Of a stretch of DNA of 64,000 bases, positions 25,088 to 34,415 are shown one piece after another. Where the stretch lies: positions 1 to 64,000 of the forward strand of contig JADJQN010000003.1 of the NCBI GenBank assembly GCA_016712745.1, in the 5' to 3' direction. Within the stretch, counting starts at the first letter, position 1, and the number at the start of each line of letters is the position of its first letter. Below the pieces are notes generated by a model, which had not been told where the DNA came from, searched no databases, and saw only the letters and a program-made list of their open reading frames with translations. A program made the translations under genes and the position numbers. This DNA is from Sandaracinaceae bacterium (GTDB lineage: Bacteria; Myxococcota_A; Polyangia; Polyangiales; JADJQN01).

Positions 25088-26068
25088 ATGACGGATGTTC
25101 TCGTAGTTGCCGAATTGCTCGATGGCAAAATGCGCAAGACGACCCTCTCAGCGATCACACTTGCTAAGAAGATCGCAGACGGTACGGGCGGAAAGTTCGA
25201 CGTGCTTTCAATCGGCGCAGGCGCAAAAGCTGCGGCGGCTGAGCTCGCCACGTACGGAGCACGCAAAGTGTTTGCGACCGAAGTCGCCGGCGGATACATC
25301 GCGGAGAAGTTTGCGCCGACCGTGGCAGACCTTGCAACGAAGGGCGCTTACGGCGTTGTCACCGCGACCGCCAGCACCTACGGCAAGGATTTGATGCCGC
25401 GCGTGGGCGCACGTCTTTCGGCCGGTGTGGCGAGCGACGTTTCGGACGTCTCGACCGAAGGCGGCAAGCTTGTCTATAAGCGCCCAATGTACGCGGGCAA
25501 CGTATTTGGCTATGTCGAAGTTACGACGAAGGTGCAGGTTGTTAGCGCACGTCAGTCCGAGTTCGAAGCAGCGGCACCGGCTGGCGCCGCGAGCCCGATC
25601 GAGGATGTGGCCGCGGTTACGGACGCTGCTGCATCGCGCGTCGAGTTCATGGGGCTCGAGTCTGTGAAGAGCGCACGTCCCGAATTGGCGGAAGCTTCCG
25701 TGGTTGTTTCCGGCGGGCGCGCGCTGAAGAGCGCGGAAAACTTCAAGACGGTGCTCGAGCCTCTGGTCGACGCAATGGGCGCGGCGATGGGTGCTTCACG
25801 CGCAGCATGCGACGCGGGCTATGTGCCGAACGATTTGCAGGTCGGTCAGACCGGCAAAGTGGTTGCCCCAAAGCTCTACGTAGCGGTCGGAATCAGCGGC
25901 GCGATTCAGCATCTCGCGGGCATGAAGGGCTCCAAGGTCATTGTTGCTATCAACAAGGATAAGGAAGCTCCGATCGCCCAGGTCGCCGACTACTTCTTGG
26001 TCGGCGATTTGTTCACCGTCATTCCGCAGCTCACCGAAGAAGTGAAGAAGGCGAAAGCCGCACACTGA
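25088..26068 (+). CDS. etfA: Electron transfer flavoprotein, alpha subunit
   Basis: The 326-residue product has the N-terminal domain (DVLVVAELLDGKMRKTTLSA) and the C-terminal FAD domain with VVVSGGRALKSAENFKTVLE, AGYVPNDLQVGQTGKVVAPK, LYVAVGISGAIQHLAGMKGS and AINKDKEAPIAQVADYFLVG. These are the hallmark EtfA/FixB motifs. Length is normal. GAGGAG precedes the ATG. It ends the etfBA unit; a GC-rich dyad follows at 26085-26133. Confidence 0.96.
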   Translation: MTDVLVVAELLDGKMRKTTLSAITLAKKIADGTGGKFDVLSIGAGAKAAAAELATYGARKVFATEVAGGYIAEKFAPTVADLATKGAYGVVTATASTYGKDLMPRVGARLSAGVASDVSDVSTEGGKLVYKRPMYAGNVFGYVEVTTKVQVVSARQSEFEAAAPAGAASPIEDVAAVTDAAASRVEFMGLESVKSARPELAEASVVVSGGRALKSAENFKTVLEPLVDAMGAAMGASRAACDAGYVPNDLQVGQTGKVVAPKLYVAVGISGAIQHLAGMKGSKVIVAINKDKEAPIAQVADYFLVGDLFTVIPQLTEEVKKAKAAH

Positions 26069-26084
26069 TCGAGGTTTAACGTCA

Positions 26085-26133
26085 CGCCGCCCGAAGTTCG
26101 CGTAGGGACATTCTTCGCGTAAGCTGGGCGGCG
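26085..26133. other. GC-rich dyad between etfA and the DUF1517-like gene
   Basis: CGCCGCCC at 26085-26092 pairs with GGGCGGCG at 26126-26133, ending at the base before the next ATG. There is no U run. TTCGCGTA occurs twice in the loop. It could end etfBA transcription or hide the next start codon; either is speculative. Confidence 0.35.
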
Positions 26134-27135
26134 ATGACGGCTTCCGTTTTGCATCGCATCGGATTCGCGCTTCTCGTGAGCGCGGCGCTGGTGCTTGGCA
26201 TTGCTCACATCGCGCGCGCGCAGGACACGCAGCCCGCGGCGGGCGACAACAGAAATGACGATAGTCCGTCCATGGACTACGACGCGGAAATGCCCGAGGT
26301 CGCCGCGCCGGAGTCAGACCACTTTTTCGGAGCGCCTGGGCAGTACGTACGCGGGCTCGCAGTGCCGCTTTTGCTCGTGCTGGTGCTTGGCCTAGTCTTG
26401 TTCGCGCGCAACGCATCGGAGAAGAAAACACTGCCCACGGCCAACGACTGGGTGAGTGCGATGGCGCCCAAAACTTCGCCCTCGATGCTCATCGTACACG
26501 TCGTAGCCGATGCGTACACGCGCGTGGTCGCGAGCAAGATGGCTGTCGTTCCGTCGCCGAGTGCCGACCCGGCGGAACAGGCACTGCATGGAACGAAAGC
26601 GATTGCCCGCGTGATTTTGCGCGAACGCTCGGCATGGCACTACGCGAACCTCGAGCAACTTACCTACAATGACGTAGACACGTTGGTCTCCAAGTTCGAA
26701 GCGCAGGTAAGCGCCGTGCGTGCTCGTTTCAACTACGTGGGCGAAGAGCGCGCGCAGGCGCACGATGTGAGCGCCGTGGCCGACGATCGAGAAGTCGTCA
26801 TTGCGTCGTTCGTCGTCGCGTCGCGCACGAAATTTTTCGAAGGCGCGCCGCCGGAAGACGTAGCGACGCTGCGAACCTTTCTCGAAACACTGCCCGAACG
26901 CGAAGCTGCGACGCTGCTAGCCGCCGAGGTCGTGTGGACACCGGCATCCGCAGATTCGCTAATGCGCCTGCGCGCCGTGAAAACCCTGTATCCAGATCTG
27001 ATCAAGCTGACCGAATCAAACGTACCGCGCGTTGCGTGCCCGTACTGCCATGCCTTATTTGCCGGCGACCGCGCCGAGTGCCCCATTTGTGGCGCCCCAT
27101 ATCGCGCAAGCATTCCAAGTCCGCTCGCGCGTTGA
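26134..27135 (+). CDS. DUF1517-like membrane protein with C-terminal zinc ribbon
   Basis: The 333-residue product has a signal peptide (FALLVSAALVLGIAHIARAQ), a membrane helix at about 74-90 (VRGLAVPLLLVLVLGLVLF) and then a domain with DUF1517 features: VVIASFVVASRTKFFEG, LRTFLETLPEREAATLLAAE, VVWTPASADSLMRLR, TLYPDLIKL. DUF1517 is known from cyanobacteria and plastids and has no settled function. The end carries CPYCHALF and CPICGAPY, a four-Cys zinc ribbon. The next gene encodes another zinc-ribbon membrane protein, and the two probably form one unit. Confidence 0.72.
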   Translation: MTASVLHRIGFALLVSAALVLGIAHIARAQDTQPAAGDNRNDDSPSMDYDAEMPEVAAPESDHFFGAPGQYVRGLAVPLLLVLVLGLVLFARNASEKKTLPTANDWVSAMAPKTSPSMLIVHVVADAYTRVVASKMAVVPSPSADPAEQALHGTKAIARVILRERSAWHYANLEQLTYNDVDTLVSKFEAQVSAVRARFNYVGEERAQAHDVSAVADDREVVIASFVVASRTKFFEGAPPEDVATLRTFLETLPEREAATLLAAEVVWTPASADSLMRLRAVKTLYPDLIKLTESNVPRVACPYCHALFAGDRAECPICGAPYRASIPSPLAR

Positions 27136-27158
27136 GCGTGGTATCGTTTGCCCGTCCC

Positions 27159-28556
27159 GTGACGCGACTCTCAATCCTAGCTGCGACGTTGTTCGTGACC
27201 GTTCAGTCGGTGGCTTTCGGCGCGCGCGCCGACGGACCGCTCGACGGCGCGTGGCAAGCTGGGCCGACCCGAATCGAGGTTTCCGTTACCAGCTGGGGCG
27301 GGGATTGTGGTCCACGGCCCCAATCCGTCACCTCGCGCGGCGGCGGCCGAGTTCAGATCTCACAGGATGGAGACCATCTTGTGTTTCGCGGCTCGCGCAC
27401 CAATCGCACCGACCAGTGTTGGAGTGAGAACAGCGCAGTGCGGCGCGTGTCCACGACGGCGCAAGCGGGTCAGTGGCGCACCGTATGCCGGACGCCTGCC
27501 GGCGACTCGCGCGGCGAGACCGGGACCTATGTGGTGCGATTGTCAAACCCGACGACTCTCGATTTTCGCGACGTCAGCGAGTACGACTGGCAGTTGAACG
27601 CGTCGCACTGTCTGGCGACAATCACGACGACGCAATCGTTCTCACACAGCCAGACACCGACCAATCCTGAGCCCACGCCTCAGCCGCAACCACAAACGCC
27701 GCCAGAACCGCCGGCGAACACCGCGTGCACGCCCGGCGCTGCGGCGCGCCTCAATCTCTATCCCGCGAGCGCGACTGTGGCGCCCGGAGGGCGAGTTTGT
27801 TTTCGCGCCCGCGTGGTCGACGCGCGTAATTGCGTCGTTCCGAGCCAGAGCGTTGCGTGGAGCCTTGATCGCGCAGCAGGCGTGCGCGGTGAATTGCGCG
27901 ACGGCTGTGTAAGCGCTGGCGAGGGCGAGGGCGCGGACGGCGAGCTGCGCGTGACTGCCACCAGCGGCGCGCTGCGGGACGTGGCAACCGTGCGAGTTCA
28001 CACGGCTGATCTCTCCGATCTGATCGCACGACGCGGTGAGACTGGCCTCGTCGAAACCGATTCGCAGCCTGCCGCGCCAGTTCCAACCGCTGGTGAGAAC
28101 ACGCAGCTTGCTGCACGAACTACCGTGCAAGCCTCTACGACCACCGTGTGGGTTTTGATCTTCGCGGCGTCTGGCCTTGGCGTCGCGTGCCTTTTGTTGT
28201 TTTTGGTGTTGCGCAAGCGGCGCAGTGCAGCGGGAGCTGATTCTTTTGCGCACACCATTCCGACGGAGCCGGGAGCTGGCGACTGGGGCACCGCTTCCAG
28301 CGAAACGCCCACGCCTTCCACGCCGCCCACCGAGAACATGATTTGCCCGGTCTGCCGACGCGGCTACGCGCCGGGCGGCATCACGTGTGAAAGCGACGGC
28401 GCTACGCTCCTGCCCTACTCGGTCTTCACGGCGCAAGCCAAAGCGCTGGAGGCCGCACAATTGAAGAGCAAACTTTGCCCCACGTGCGGCGAACGCTATT
28501 CGATCGAAACGGTCTTCTGCGGCAAAGACGGCACGACTCTGATCGCGCCGAAGTAG
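27159..28556 (+). CDS. Membrane protein with Ig-like region and double zinc ribbon
   Basis: The 465-residue product has a signal peptide (TRLSILAATLFVTVQSVAFG), an N-terminal beta-rich domain, a Pro/Gln linker (about 170-190), an Ig-like segment (ARLNLYPASATVAPGGRVCF), a membrane helix (VWVLIFAASGLGVACLLLFL, about 330-350) and two CxxC pairs (CPVCRRGY and CPTCGERYS, each followed by a single Cys such as ITCE and VFCG). No enzymatic motif was seen. The start is taken as GTG 27159; GTG 27138 also fits. It lies 23 bases after the DUF1517-like gene. Confidence 0.68.
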   Translation: MTRLSILAATLFVTVQSVAFGARADGPLDGAWQAGPTRIEVSVTSWGGDCGPRPQSVTSRGGGRVQISQDGDHLVFRGSRTNRTDQCWSENSAVRRVSTTAQAGQWRTVCRTPAGDSRGETGTYVVRLSNPTTLDFRDVSEYDWQLNASHCLATITTTQSFSHSQTPTNPEPTPQPQPQTPPEPPANTACTPGAAARLNLYPASATVAPGGRVCFRARVVDARNCVVPSQSVAWSLDRAAGVRGELRDGCVSAGEGEGADGELRVTATSGALRDVATVRVHTADLSDLIARRGETGLVETDSQPAAPVPTAGENTQLAARTTVQASTTTVWVLIFAASGLGVACLLLFLVLRKRRSAAGADSFAHTIPTEPGAGDWGTASSETPTPSTPPTENMICPVCRRGYAPGGITCESDGATLLPYSVFTAQAKALEAAQLKSKLCPTCGERYSIETVFCGKDGTTLIAPK

Positions 28557-29075
28557 TGCACCGTGCAGCGCAGAACTAAGATCGCTGCGCGAAGCTTTTT
28601 GGAGAAGCGCTCGCGAGCTCGAAGCTATTGGCGCGTTCGTTTGCTGCAACGGTTCCGCCTTGAATGTTTTTCCCTCCGGCATGTCGCGCAGCATGGGCCA
28701 CGGAACGATGGCATACCGACTTACGCTCGGACTCCCCGCGCTTCGAGCCCATCTCACTTCTATATTCGAAGCGAGTCCGGAGCTTGTACCGGCGACCGTT
28801 GATGCGTTCTAGGGTCTCTTCGGGAATACGGGCCGACCGGCGCCAGGTTGGAATTGCCCCCAATCCGCCACACCCAAGGCGCGCCGCCTTCCGGGTTCCA
28901 ATCCGACGAACCCAGAAAAGAGCCCCGCTATGAGTGGTAATGCCCAAAAACCAACGCTTTGCTTGATCGCTCGAGCGCGCGACGGCTATGATGCCGCCCT
29001 GAAGCGCACTCCCTGTTCGAGGGGGGTTTGATGTTAGCCGCGCGGGTAAATGAGCACTTCTCAAGGAATGGCCGA
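28557..29075. other. 519-base intergenic region with a long bulged hairpin
   Basis: No convincing gene is seen on either strand. The long open frame on the minus strand here has no family pattern. A stem formed by GCTC and GGACTC (28725-28734) with GCTTCGA (28740-28746) pairs with TCGAAGC, GAGTCC and GAGC at 28766-28783, giving about 17 pairs with bulges. The promoter of the zinc-ribbon/GYF gene at 29076 should lie here, but none was identified. Confidence 0.4.
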
Positions 29076-30845
29076 ATGAAGATCGTGTGCGAAAGCTGTG
29101 GCGCCAAGTACTCCATTGCCGATGAGAAGGTCGCGGGTAAAGCGTTCAAGATCCGCTGCAAGAAGTGCAGCTCGGTCATCGTCGTGCGTAGCCAAGAAGC
29201 GGCGGCCGAAGAAGGCGCGACTCGAGTTGTCGAACAGCCGACCGAGCCGGACCAGATTTGGCATGTCGTAGTGAACGGCGATCAGCAAGGTCCGTTCACG
29301 CCAGCGCAAATCGGCGAGATGCTCACGACGCACATGATCGATTGGGAAGCTTTCGTCTGGAAAGACGGCTTCGACAATTGGCTTCCGGCGCGTGATGTGG
29401 AAGAGCTCGTCAATGCCGTCATGGGCGGCGGCGGCGAAGAAGCGGCTCCCCAGAGCACCGATGAAGCCGCGTACGAGTACAGCGGCGAAGTCGCTCAGAG
29501 CGATGCGTTCGGGGATTTGCCGGGCTCGCAGCCAGAGGAAGACGACGGCTTCGGTCAGCAAGCCACTATGGCGGCGAGCCGTGCCGAGTTCGGTGCAGCA
29601 GGCGCGGATCTTTTCGCCAATGCCGATGCCGGTGGCACGCCGTTCGACGCCGCTGGTCACGAAGAGGAAGACGTTGTTGCTTCGGGTGGTGGTGCGCAGC
29701 GCATGTCGTCGCCGCGCGTTGAGGTTGCACCGGGAATGACCGGCGCCCGCAATGAGAACTCTGTTCTCTTCTCGCTATCGAATCTTCAGGCTCTCGCAAC
29801 CGGCCCTTCAGGCTCACCCGCGGGCGCGCCCGCACCTGCGCCAAAGGCGGGAATGGCATCGGGCGAGGGTTCAGGGCTTATCGACATTCGCGCTCTTGCC
29901 TCCAGCGTGCAGGCCACGTCGGGTTCAAGCGCAAAGAAGGATTCAGTGGACGATCTGCTTTCGATCGGCGGCGGTTCCGCGCCTTTCGCTCCGACGCTGG
30001 GCGCCCCCATTTTGGCGCCAGTCAAGCCAGAGCGCGATAGCAAACCGCTGATCATCGGCGCTATTGCGGGCGTACTTGTCATTGGTGCGATCGCAGCAGC
30101 TGCCGTCTTCTACTTGAAGAGCAAGGACACTGACGCGGCGAACAATCAGCGCATTGCGCAGCTCGATGCAGCTCGCATTTCCGCCGAGCGGCGCGCCGAC
30201 ACGAGACAGGGTCAGACTCCGATTGCCGGCGGCGCGGGCGCGTCTCCTGCGAACAGCAACACGCAAGCGCAAGGCGGCTCCAATGCGGGCGCTGCGGCGA
30301 ACGCTGACGATGCCAACGACGACAGCCCGAGCACAGGTGGCGGTTCGCGTCGCAACAACGCACGGCGCAATCAACGCGGTGGCGGATCGCGCGGCAACGA
30401 CACAGCGGCCGCACCGGCTGCCGCGCCGGCTGCTGGTGGCGGTGGACCTACTCCGAGCCGCACGGGTGGCGGTGGTGGCGGCAGCATCGACGATATGCTC
30501 GACAACGCGCTTCGCGGTTCAGGCGGACGCACTCCCGCACCGCGTGCCGAAGCGGCGCCAGCAGCAGCAGATCCGTCATTGCCCGATCGCCCCGATGCAA
30601 GCGCCGTTCGTTCGGCCATCGGTGCGGTGCAACCTGCAGTCTCGGCATGCGCACAGGGCCAGCACGGTTTGGCGACAACATCGATCACCGTGAGCGGGTC
30701 TACCGGTCGCGTTTCGAACGCCACGGTTTCCGGTCAGTTCTCTGGTACGCCTCAAGGTACGTGCGTAGCGCGCGCTGTTCGCGGAGCACGCTTCCCGCGC
30801 TTCCGTCAGGCCGCGTTCACGATTTCCTACCCGTTCCGCCTCTAA
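29076..30845 (+). CDS. Zinc-ribbon/GYF/AgmX-PglI protein (GltJ-like)
   Basis: The 589-residue product has the layout of the myxobacterial gliding protein GltJ/AgmX. A zinc ribbon has CESC (5-8) and CKKC (28-31). A GYF-type domain spans 61-110 (WHVVVNGDQQGPFTPAQIGE). A long acidic, low-complexity linker follows, then one membrane helix at about 325-347 (IIGAIAGVLVIGAIAAAAVF), and a Gly/Ala-rich periplasmic linker. The C-terminal AgmX/PglI-type domain is TonB-like (SAVRSAIGAVQPAVSACAQG, ending FRQAAFTISYPFRL). In Myxococcus the cytoplasmic part regulates the motility machine. No other motility genes are nearby, so the exact role is uncertain. ATG 29076 has AGGA upstream. Confidence 0.8.
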   Translation: MKIVCESCGAKYSIADEKVAGKAFKIRCKKCSSVIVVRSQEAAAEEGATRVVEQPTEPDQIWHVVVNGDQQGPFTPAQIGEMLTTHMIDWEAFVWKDGFDNWLPARDVEELVNAVMGGGGEEAAPQSTDEAAYEYSGEVAQSDAFGDLPGSQPEEDDGFGQQATMAASRAEFGAAGADLFANADAGGTPFDAAGHEEEDVVASGGGAQRMSSPRVEVAPGMTGARNENSVLFSLSNLQALATGPSGSPAGAPAPAPKAGMASGEGSGLIDIRALASSVQATSGSSAKKDSVDDLLSIGGGSAPFAPTLGAPILAPVKPERDSKPLIIGAIAGVLVIGAIAAAAVFYLKSKDTDAANNQRIAQLDAARISAERRADTRQGQTPIAGGAGASPANSNTQAQGGSNAGAAANADDANDDSPSTGGGSRRNNARRNQRGGGSRGNDTAAAPAAAPAAGGGGPTPSRTGGGGGGSIDDMLDNALRGSGGRTPAPRAEAAPAAADPSLPDRPDASAVRSAIGAVQPAVSACAQGQHGLATTSITVSGSTGRVSNATVSGQFSGTPQGTCVARAVRGARFPRFRQAAFTISYPFRL

Positions 30846-30884
30846 CACGCGTCTCTAAAACGCCGCGCGCGTTCGGGCGCATGC

Positions 30885-31535
30885 CTATTCAGGCGTGAGC
30901 TCGCACGATGGACCGCTGCAGACGCCCGACGGCTCGATGCATATGCATCCGCTCAAGCAGCGCCTGGCTCGACCACCGCACACTCCGCTTGAGCAGCGGT
31001 CCGTGAGGGTGCAGGCGCGCCCATCGTCGCACGTCGTCAAATCGGGCAGCGTCTCGTGCGAACAACCGCTCGAAGGGTTGCAGAAATCGTCGGTGCACGA
31101 ATTGCTGTCGTCGCACGAAAGCGTCGGTCCGGCCACGCACACGTTAGCCGTGCACACCTCAGTGCCATTGCACATGTTGGCGTCGTCACACTCAGTGCTG
31201 CTTGTGCACGAGGCGAAAGCGTCGCTAAGCAATCCGAGGTCCGCTGGACCGGCGTCCGAAGCGCCTAAATCGAGCGCGCCTAAATCCATGACGCCGAAGT
31301 CCATTGCGCCGAGGTCCACGCCTTCAAGTGCGCCCAAATCGACGCTGCCGAGATCAACGCTACCGAGATCGGCGTGAGCAAGGTCGGCGGGCGCTCCGCT
31401 GTCTGTGGGGCTGCCCAGATCTGCGCGCGCCCCCGCGTCAGCATTGCCCGCGTCGCTCCCACTCGCGATGCCGCCACCGTTCGCGCATGCCGCGACGAGT
31501 AGAACGCAAGTGCTCAACAAGAAAACGCGACGCAT
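30885..31535 (-). CDS. Lipoprotein with DLG repeats and Cys-rich domain
   Basis: The 216-residue product starts MRRVFLLSTCVLLVAACANG (lipobox VAAC). Residues about 35-100 are a low-complexity tract of DLG-type triplets (SVDLGSVDLGALEG, MDLGALDLGASD). The C-terminal part is Cys-rich with the pattern CDDxNxCxxxxCxxxxC (TECDDANMCNGTEVC, SCDDSNSCTDDFC). It is one of four lipoproteins in this window with such Asp-rich spacers. Function unknown; surface exposure is likely. It ends convergently to the GltJ-like gene, 40 bases away. Confidence 0.8.
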   Translation of the reverse strand: MRRVFLLSTCVLLVAACANGGGIASGSDAGNADAGARADLGSPTDSGAPADLAHADLGSVDLGSVDLGALEGVDLGAMDFGVMDLGALDLGASDAGPADLGLLSDAFASCTSSTECDDANMCNGTEVCTANVCVAGPTLSCDDSNSCTDDFCNPSSGCSHETLPDLTTCDDGRACTLTDRCSSGVCGGRARRCLSGCICIEPSGVCSGPSCELTPE

Positions 31536-31571
31536 ACTGCACTATAACACGCGCCCGGCCCCAGCACGGCC

Positions 31572-34229
31572 CTACGGGGAAAGCATGAGCATCGCGAAGT
31601 GTTCGGCGTGGGGGCCCATGCATTCCCACGTGCTGAACTCGTTGGTGTTTACAAAAGAATGGATGTCGCCGTAGCGCAGCATCGGCGGTCGCGAGCCAAA
31701 GTCCGGCGAGAACTCGTCGGAAGCGAACCGGTAGTAAGTGGCCGCAGGCAAATCGGTGACCGGTCCGTACACCGGAATTCCCGGCAGTGGGCCATTGCCC
31801 GCCTTGATCGAAACCAATGAGTCGAGGTGCAAGGGCTCCTCGGGTCCTCGCGTACCGAGGCCCGTGATGAAGACCATCCCCAATGGATTTGCCCCCAGCA
31901 CATAGTCGCCTGCGACGCTCATCGCGTCGAAGTAGCGCTGTCGGTCGGTAGCGCTCACATCGCCCATCGCCAAACGCGCGATGATCGGATCGAGATAGCG
32001 CCCCATCACAGTGCCCTGCCCCCATCCCGGGGCTGCGCCATTCGGACGAGCGGTCCGGTGAGCATGGCCTGACTCAAGCACGCTCGCGGCGACATCGTCC
32101 GCGATGCGCGTCAACCAATCGTGCGATTGCTCGAGAATCGAAGACGACGCCGACTCACTTCGCAAATAATCGACGAAGTAGTCCGGCATGATCTGCGCAT
32201 CGTCGCCACCGTAATAGTCGTGCTGGAGATTGTGCGCCGGTGCCAGATTGCTGAATGCGCCGTAGGGACCGATCGAAGCCCACGCCGCGTCGAAATCAGC
32301 TTTGTAGTTGCCCTCGGATGTTAGGCGCCACAGCTCGCTCGCTCCATACAACACGAACGACGCAGTCGCATCGTGGGCGCGCGCATAGGCGTAGGCACGC
32401 ACCGCGCGATCGCGTAGTTGGGTTGCGTGAGCAGAATCGAGAGTCGCAAGCAGCCGCGACGCTTGTGCGAATAGGCCCGCGGCGCGCGCCGAGACATTTG
32501 GATCCCGCGCGTAGGTCCAATAGGGCAGAGGATCATCGCTTGACTCGTAGATGCCCCAGGGATGGCGCCATGACTCGGCGCCGGAACGAACGCCGCCGTC
32601 GGCTTCCTGAAGTTGCTCCCACGTCGCGACGCCCCACAATGCCTCGTCGAGCAGATCGGGGACTCCGTTTCCGCTCTCCGGAAGATCAAGCTGCGAATCC
32701 GTGAAACGCGATGGATCACTTTCGTAGGCGCGCATCAGCAATTGCGGGATGACCGTGTGCATCGGCCGTTGATCGAAATCGCCGGCGTCGTGGTAGCCGC
32801 CAGCCAAAGGTCGTGTGCCAGTGCGAGGCGTGCTCTCGGGATTGAACTCAAAGGGATCGACTTGCTCCCCGGTGAATACCGTCGCGTGGTCGAGCGGCCG
32901 AGTATAGGCCGTGACCGTGGCGTCCAGGGCAATGCCCGAGCGATTGTGCAAGAGACCGCGCGTGATGACATAGAACGCGCGTCGCACGGCTTCGTCGCTT
33001 ACCTCGGTGGGATAAGAAACCCCTACGCCAGCGACACGCAGGCGTAATCGCGTAGCTTCGCGGCCGGGAATGCTACTCAAATCAATCTCTTTTACCGGTG
33101 CGGCGACGTCAGAATCGTTTGTCGAGCGGTCGCGAATGGGCAGCGACTCAGTCAAAACATCTCGCGGCATAAGTGCATCCGCGGGTTCGCCGATGGCGTC
33201 GGCCGATGTGGGGAACGACGCGAGCGACATTCCTCCACGCGACCCCATCCACATCGACAGGTACGCGTAGCGTTGCGTCGCGCGCGGGTTGTAACCGACT
33301 TGATTCAGTTGCACGACGGGCGTCTCGAGATAGCGGTCGCTAAACGGCAAAAGAAAGTCCACGCCAGCCGCGCCTACCACGTGAAGGATCTCACGCTCAC
33401 CCACTGCCGCATCGAGCTCGAGGTAGATACGGTGATCGGCATCGACCTGGCTGAGGTCGTCGTCGAGGCCGTAGCCAACCTCAAAACCCATCTGCCGAAC
33501 GGGAAGCGAATCACGACTCGTGCTGACCACGTTAAGCGCGCGCCCGTCTTTGCGGGTGATGTGCCAGTTCTCCCGCGACGCCCACGCCGCGCCGTCCCCG
33601 TTGGCGAGTACGACACGCAGCACATTCGGTGCGACGAGATTGACCTCACGCACTGCGCTGTCGAGCGCGACGCGCGGACCACCGCTCGTACGCGCGTGAG
33701 CGTTCCCGGCGACCGTTCCCGTGCTCGTGTCCGCCTCTACATGAACGAAGACGTGCGTGAGCGGCGAGATGTCGGTTACGCGAGCCGAGGTGGAGCTGCC
33801 GGAAAGCGTCGCGACCAAGAGCGCATCGTCGAATGCGCCATGACGCGTGGATGCGGGCTCGGGTGAGATCGACACACGGATCGCCGTTGCGCCTGAAATT
33901 GCGGGCCAAGACACGTCGAGATGGCTCGAGCTCACCTCGCCGACCGTCACGCCGAGCGCATCCGGATCGGGCTCGACCACTACGGGCGCCCCAGCATCGA
34001 CGAACATGGGCACGCCGCTATCAGCGCGCGGACCGCTGTCAGCGCGGGGACCGCTGTCGAGAGTCGGAGCAAAGACGCCAGCATCGATTGGAAAGCTTCC
34101 TGGCTCTCCTTCCGATCCAAGGAGCGCTCCATTGCACGCGCTCAAGAGCAGCAGTGCGGGCAGGACCATCGAGCCCTGCATGACCAACAATCCGAGCGGG
34201 CTCGCGAGCGTCCGATTTTTTTGCTGCAC
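31572..34229 (-). CDS. Glycoside hydrolase family 9 lipoprotein (cellulase-like)
   Basis: The 885-residue product starts MQQKNRTLASPLGLLV with a later lipobox (LLLLSAC). Residues about 90-190 look like a fibronectin-III-type domain (DVSWPAISGATAIRVSISPE) and about 310-440 like the Ig-like N-terminal domain of GH9 enzymes (VVQLNQVGYNPRATQRYAYL). The catalytic domain has the nucleophile-activating motif GGYHDAGDFDQRPMH, LPESGNGVPDLLDEALWG, and the C-terminal proton-donor motif VNTNEFSTWECMGP. An endo-beta-1,4-glucanase attached to the cell surface is the best reading. Substrate is inferred from the family. Confidence 0.9.
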   Translation of the reverse strand: MQQKNRTLASPLGLLVMQGSMVLPALLLLSACNGALLGSEGEPGSFPIDAGVFAPTLDSGPRADSGPRADSGVPMFVDAGAPVVVEPDPDALGVTVGEVSSSHLDVSWPAISGATAIRVSISPEPASTRHGAFDDALLVATLSGSSTSARVTDISPLTHVFVHVEADTSTGTVAGNAHARTSGGPRVALDSAVREVNLVAPNVLRVVLANGDGAAWASRENWHITRKDGRALNVVSTSRDSLPVRQMGFEVGYGLDDDLSQVDADHRIYLELDAAVGEREILHVVGAAGVDFLLPFSDRYLETPVVQLNQVGYNPRATQRYAYLSMWMGSRGGMSLASFPTSADAIGEPADALMPRDVLTESLPIRDRSTNDSDVAAPVKEIDLSSIPGREATRLRLRVAGVGVSYPTEVSDEAVRRAFYVITRGLLHNRSGIALDATVTAYTRPLDHATVFTGEQVDPFEFNPESTPRTGTRPLAGGYHDAGDFDQRPMHTVIPQLLMRAYESDPSRFTDSQLDLPESGNGVPDLLDEALWGVATWEQLQEADGGVRSGAESWRHPWGIYESSDDPLPYWTYARDPNVSARAAGLFAQASRLLATLDSAHATQLRDRAVRAYAYARAHDATASFVLYGASELWRLTSEGNYKADFDAAWASIGPYGAFSNLAPAHNLQHDYYGGDDAQIMPDYFVDYLRSESASSSILEQSHDWLTRIADDVAASVLESGHAHRTARPNGAAPGWGQGTVMGRYLDPIIARLAMGDVSATDRQRYFDAMSVAGDYVLGANPLGMVFITGLGTRGPEEPLHLDSLVSIKAGNGPLPGIPVYGPVTDLPAATYYRFASDEFSPDFGSRPPMLRYGDIHSFVNTNEFSTWECMGPHAEHFAMLMLSP

Positions 34230-34387
34230 TACAACTCCTAACGCTGAGACTGTTCGCGCACCTCCATCACGCCGCGCGAACTAATGCGTGGCTTCGGGAT
34301 TACACGGGGCCAAGTAACTGCCAAGGCAGAATCGACCTCCCCGTGTCGTTAGGGGGGCACACGAGAGCACAGTGGTTGTGCGCGCGG

Positions 34388-34415
34388 CACACCAGTGCAC
34401 GTGCACACTAGTGTG
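34388..34415 (-). other. Nested palindrome at the end of the EF-hand gene
   Basis: CACAC (34388-34392) pairs with GTGTG (34411-34415) around a perfect 12-base palindrome GTGCACGTGCAC (34395-34406). The structure covers the stop codon of the EF-hand gene. It lacks a U run. It may be a 3' stabilising hairpin or a protein-binding dyad. Confidence 0.4.

Noticed and set aside
26934..27158. Extending the zinc-ribbon membrane protein upstream into the preceding gene
   Set aside because: The extension lies over the C-terminal zinc ribbon of the DUF1517-like gene in another frame, and the signal peptide begins at 27159.
28576..29064. A 162-codon minus-strand open frame in the gap before the GltJ-like gene
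   Set aside because: It is Arg/Ser-rich without a domain, has no ribosome site, and overlaps the start of the firmly identified gene.
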